Part shown: positions 22,259-24,384 of the stretch, one piece after another
Numbering within the stretch: position 1 is the first letter of the stretch
Layout of the letters: each line of letters starts with the position of its first letter
Origin: Elusimicrobiota bacterium
GTDB taxonomy: Bacteria; Elusimicrobiota; Elusimicrobia; UBA1565
Length of the DNA stretch: 24,384 bases
Assembly (NCBI GenBank): GCA_003450735.1
Contig: DMEZ01000042.1
Location: forward strand, 1 to 24,384
Reading direction: 5' to 3'
The notes under the pieces: generated by a model
Databases searched by the model: none
Told to the model about the DNA's origin: nothing
What the model saw: only the letters and a program-made list of their open reading frames with translations
Program-made: the position numbers and the translations under genes

Positions 22259-22287
22259 TTGGCCGATTTGTTGCCATAAGATATGAT
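22259..22287 (+). promoter_or_regulatory. Promoter of the MerR gene
   Basis: TTGGCC (22259-22264), a 17-base spacer and TATGAT (22282-22287), about 25 bases before the ATG at 22312; AGGTG lies 6 bases before the start codon. Confidence 0.5.
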
Positions 22288-22311
22288 AAGGACGTCAATA
22301 GGTGAACCACT

Positions 22312-22713
22312 ATGAGAGCTAAGAAGACTTTGGATGCCGCGAAAGACCTCCGCGACGAACCGGTCTACACCATCGGGGTCGTCGCCCGGCTGCTCAAGGT
22401 CTGTCCGGCCACCCTTCGCATCTGGGAGCGCAAGAAGCTCATCGCGCCCCGCCGGCTCGGCAAGAACCGCTTCTACTCCGAGGCCGACCTCGAGCGCCTG
22501 AAGATCATCAAGCGCCTCATCCAGGACAGGAAGCTCAACATCGAGGGCGTCCGGGCCGTGATCAACGTGAAGTCCTGCTGGGATATCCGCCGCTGCTCTC
22601 CCGAGGCGCGGGCCAGGTGCATCGTCCACCAGAACGCCGCCCAGCTGCTCCTGGGCTTGGATTCCGCCCCCGTCCGCAAAGCCGTCAAAGGCGTTCTCCC
22701 CCCCTGCGCCTGA
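22312..22713 (+). CDS. MerR-family regulator with a C-terminal Cys cluster
   Basis: A 133-residue MerR-type protein. The winged HTH at about 18-85 reads YTIGVVARLLKVCPATLRIWERKKL, then RRLGKNRFYSEADLERL, then a helix LKIIKRLIQDRKLNIEGVRAVI. The short effector part is not a known ligand domain but holds Cys89, Cys95 and Cys103 (SCWDIRRCSPEARARC), plus Cys31 in the HTH and Cys132 at the end. A metal or redox input is therefore possible. The HspR-like HTH layout (N-terminal extension, short C-terminus) is an alternative reading. It lies 125 bases upstream of the TPR gene, whose promoter has the long spacer and inverted repeat typical of MerR targets. Confidence 0.85.
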   Translation: MRAKKTLDAAKDLRDEPVYTIGVVARLLKVCPATLRIWERKKLIAPRRLGKNRFYSEADLERLKIIKRLIQDRKLNIEGVRAVINVKSCWDIRRCSPEARARCIVHQNAAQLLLGLDSAPVRKAVKGVLPPCA

Positions 22714-22737
22714 ACGCGGCGGCGCCCCTTGGAGGCG

Positions 22738-22768
22738 TTGACAGAACGCCGGTTCTGTGTAATACTAT
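22738..22768 (+). promoter_or_regulatory. MerR-type promoter with palindrome in a long spacer
   Basis: TTGACA (22738-22743, 6/6), a 19-base spacer and TACTAT (22763-22768). The inverted repeat CAGAAC-GCCG-GTTCTG (22742-22757) starts inside the -35 and fills the spacer. A 19-base spacer carrying a dyad is the hallmark of promoters that MerR proteins activate by DNA distortion, and a MerR gene ends 24 bases upstream. A TAATAC at 16-base spacing is a weaker alternative -10. Confidence 0.55.
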
Positions 22769-22838
22769 TGATATGTCATATGTAAACGTGACTAATATGT
22801 CTGCACCCCCCCCTCCCGGGGGCCGCAGGAGGAGCGCC

Positions 22839-23513
22839 ATGAAAGCAGCCCGGAGTCGCGACGTCAAGGACCGCCGGCCCGCCAAGAAGAGGATGGGCTT
22901 CGAGCCGCTCATCCTGGAGCTCAAGGACAAGCTGCGCCGGGACCCGAAGGATTTCTGGACCTGGGACAACCTGGCGAACCTCTACTACAGCGAGGGCTAC
23001 ATCCACCAGGCGCTCATCATCTACAAGAAGGCGCTCGAGATCCTGCCCGACGTGCCCATCGTCTACCTCCGCATGGGCATCGCCTTCTACCGCCTGGCCC
23101 GCATGCAGGACGCCGTCGAGGCCCTGCTGAAGGCGGTCGCGCTCAACCCGAAGCTGGCCCTGGCCTACTACTACCTCGGCTTCGCCTACCACCACCAGGG
23201 CGACGCCGCGGAGTCGCTGCGCAACTTCCAGGAGGCGCACCGCTGCAGCCCCGAGAACCTGGTCGTCTACCACCACCTCGCCGAGAACTACCTCCAGTTG
23301 GGGCGCTACAAGGAAGCCGCGGAGCTCATGAAGACGCTGCTCCGCCAGACCCCCGACTGCCTGACGGCCTGGTCCAAGCTGGGCTTCGCCCTCTACGGGC
23401 TCCACGAGAACACCGAGGCGGCCGAGGCCTTCCGGGAGGCCCTGCGCCTCAACCCGAGCGACCGCCGCTGCCTGAACATGCTGGAGCGGCTCACGGACGT
23501 CCCTGAGATCTGA
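22839..23513 (+). CDS. TPR-repeat protein, 224 aa
   Basis: A 224-residue soluble protein. A basic N-terminus (1-20) is followed by about five tetratricopeptide repeats covering residues 35-215. Examples are WTWDNLANLYYSEGYIHQAL, VYLRMGIAFYRLARMQDAVE, AYYYLGFAYHHQGDAAESL, VYHHLAENYLQLGRYKEAAE and AWSKLGFALYGLHENTEAAE. I chose the ATG at 22839 because AGGAGG lies just upstream. In-frame ATGs at 22773 and 22797 have no such site, and the first is at or before the likely transcription start. The stop TGA shares a base with the aconitase ATG (TGATG). It is probably a scaffold or adaptor; the link with aconitase and MerR is positional only. Confidence 0.85.
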   Translation: MKAARSRDVKDRRPAKKRMGFEPLILELKDKLRRDPKDFWTWDNLANLYYSEGYIHQALIIYKKALEILPDVPIVYLRMGIAFYRLARMQDAVEALLKAVALNPKLALAYYYLGFAYHHQGDAAESLRNFQEAHRCSPENLVVYHHLAENYLQLGRYKEAAELMKTLLRQTPDCLTAWSKLGFALYGLHENTEAAEAFREALRLNPSDRRCLNMLERLTDVPEI

Positions 23514-24384
23514 TGAGGACGAGCCCAGGACCCCGCGGCATCGCGCAAAAGATCATCGAGGAGCACCTCGTTTCGGGAACGGCGGCGCCAGGCGCCGAGA
23601 TCGCCCTGCGCATCGACCAGACCCTCACGCAGGATGCGACGGGCACCATGGCGTGCCTCCAGTTCGAGGCGCTGGGCATCCCGCGCGTGAAGACCGAGCT
23701 CTCCGTGAGCTACGTGGACCACAACACCCTGCAGTCGGGCCCCGAGAATCCCGACGACCACGCCTTCCTCCAGACCTTCGCGGCCAAGCACGGCATCTTC
23801 TTCTCGAGGCCCGGCAACGGGATCTGCCACCAGGTCCACCTGGAGCGCTTCTCGGCGCCCGGGAAGACCCTGCTCGGCTCGGACAGCCACACCCCTACGG
23901 GCGGCGGGGCGGGGATGCTCGCCATCGGCGCGGGCGGCCTCGACGTCGCCGTGGCGATGGGCGGCGGCGCCTACCACCTCGCGATGCCGAAGGTGCTCCT
24001 CGTGCGGCTCACGGGGAAGCTCAGGCCCTGGGTGTCGGCCAAGGACGTCATCCTCGAGCTGCTGAGAAAGATGACGGTTAAGGGTGGTGTAGGCAAGGTC
24101 ATCGAGTACGGCGGCGAGGGTGTCGCAAGCCTCACCGAGCCTGAGAGGGCTACCATCACCAACATGGGCGCCGAGCTAGGCGCGACCACCTCGGTATTCC
24201 CCTCTGACGATGTGACAAAGGCGTTCCTCGAGGCGCAGGGCAGGGAATCTGACTGGATAGAGCTTAAGGCCGACGAGGATGCAAAATACGACGAGACTAT
24301 CGAGATAAACCTCTCGAAGCTCGAGCCTATGATAGCGAAGCCCCACATGCCCGACCAGGTCTGCAAGGTCTCCGAGATAGAAGG
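23513..24384 (+). CDS. acn: Aconitate hydratase (partial, runs off the right edge)
   Basis: The frame is open from the ATG at 23513 to the window end (290 codons, no stop). It matches the N-terminal part of bacterial aconitases of about 640 residues: LTQDATGTMACLQFEALG near 44-61, SVSYVDHNTLQ near 75-85, GNGICHQVHLE near 116-126, LLGSDSHTPTGGGAGMLAIGAGGLDVAVAMGGG near 134-166, and KGGVGKVIEYGGEGV near 189-203. The cluster Cys ligands lie partly outside the window. The enzyme isomerises citrate and isocitrate in the TCA cycle. The first 184 codons have only 9 ending in A or T; the last 106 have about 27, including AGA, CTA and several ATA. The protein reads smoothly across the change, so either the assembly joins two organisms or the gene is mosaic. 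Confidence 0.9.
   Translation, partial: MRTSPGPRGIAQKIIEEHLVSGTAAPGAEIALRIDQTLTQDATGTMACLQFEALGIPRVKTELSVSYVDHNTLQSGPENPDDHAFLQTFAAKHGIFFSRPGNGICHQVHLERFSAPGKTLLGSDSHTPTGGGAGMLAIGAGGLDVAVAMGGGAYHLAMPKVLLVRLTGKLRPWVSAKDVILELLRKMTVKGGVGKVIEYGGEGVASLTEPERATITNMGAELGATTSVFPSDDVTKAFLEAQGRESDWIELKADEDAKYDETIEINLSKLEPMIAKPHMPDQVCKVSEIE

Overview
The window is a GC-rich stretch of bacterial chromosome, gene-dense, with many 4-base start/stop overlaps. Codons end almost always in G or C, except in an accessory block near 13.5-18.1 kb and in the last 320 bases. No rRNA or tRNA gene is visible, so the phylum cannot be fixed. The gene set (Hyf-type membrane complex, YbhFSR-like exporter, EIIA fused to an excisionase-type HTH, secreted M3 peptidase) would fit an uncultured anaerobe or facultative anaerobe such as Elusimicrobiota or a former deltaproteobacterium. 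That placement is a guess.

Layout, left to right. (1) 1-5.5 kb, minus strand: a regulator (HTH + PTS EIIA) followed by hyfB, hyfC, hyfE and hyfF, the ion-pumping membrane arm of a group 4 hydrogenase or a related complex. Every junction is ATGA or GTGA. hyfF runs off the left edge and the catalytic subunits are not in the window. (2) 5.5-7.1 kb: an unrecognised minus-strand gene, a roughly 640-base non-coding stretch rich in direct and inverted repeats, and a small plus-strand conserved-looking protein. (3) 7.1-13.5 kb, minus strand: a seven-gene drug-efflux operon (TetR, TolC-like outer-membrane protein, HlyD-type adaptor, two ABC ATPases, two ABC-2 permeases). It is driven by a perfect TTGACA-17-TATAAT promoter buried in a palindromic operator. 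(4) 13.5-18.1 kb, minus strand, lower GC: an accessory block with an AbiEi-like antitoxin, its nucleotidyltransferase toxin reduced to a pseudogene, a secreted helical-repeat protein, a Schlafen/AlbA-2 regulator-ATPase and an unrecognised acidic protein. Three copies of one short palindrome (TTACATCTTTGTAAACA) lie in front of the antitoxin and the acidic-protein gene. (5) 18.1-21.6 kb, plus strand: a small Cys-rich protein, an exported M3 oligopeptidase and an ArsB/NhaD/SLC13-type permease. (6) 21.6-22.2 kb, minus strand: a stand-alone pyruvate-kinase C-terminal-like domain with a hairpin leader. (7) 22.3-24.4 kb, plus strand: a MerR regulator, a TPR protein behind a MerR-style promoter, and an aconitase cut by the right edge.

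Strongest leads: the shared operator linking the orphan antitoxin to a second gene; the complementary decay of the two ABC ATPases, which predicts a heterodimer with one active ATP site; the EIIA-HTH regulator translationally coupled to an energy-converting complex; and an abrupt codon-usage switch inside the aconitase gene that may mark a chimeric assembly junction.
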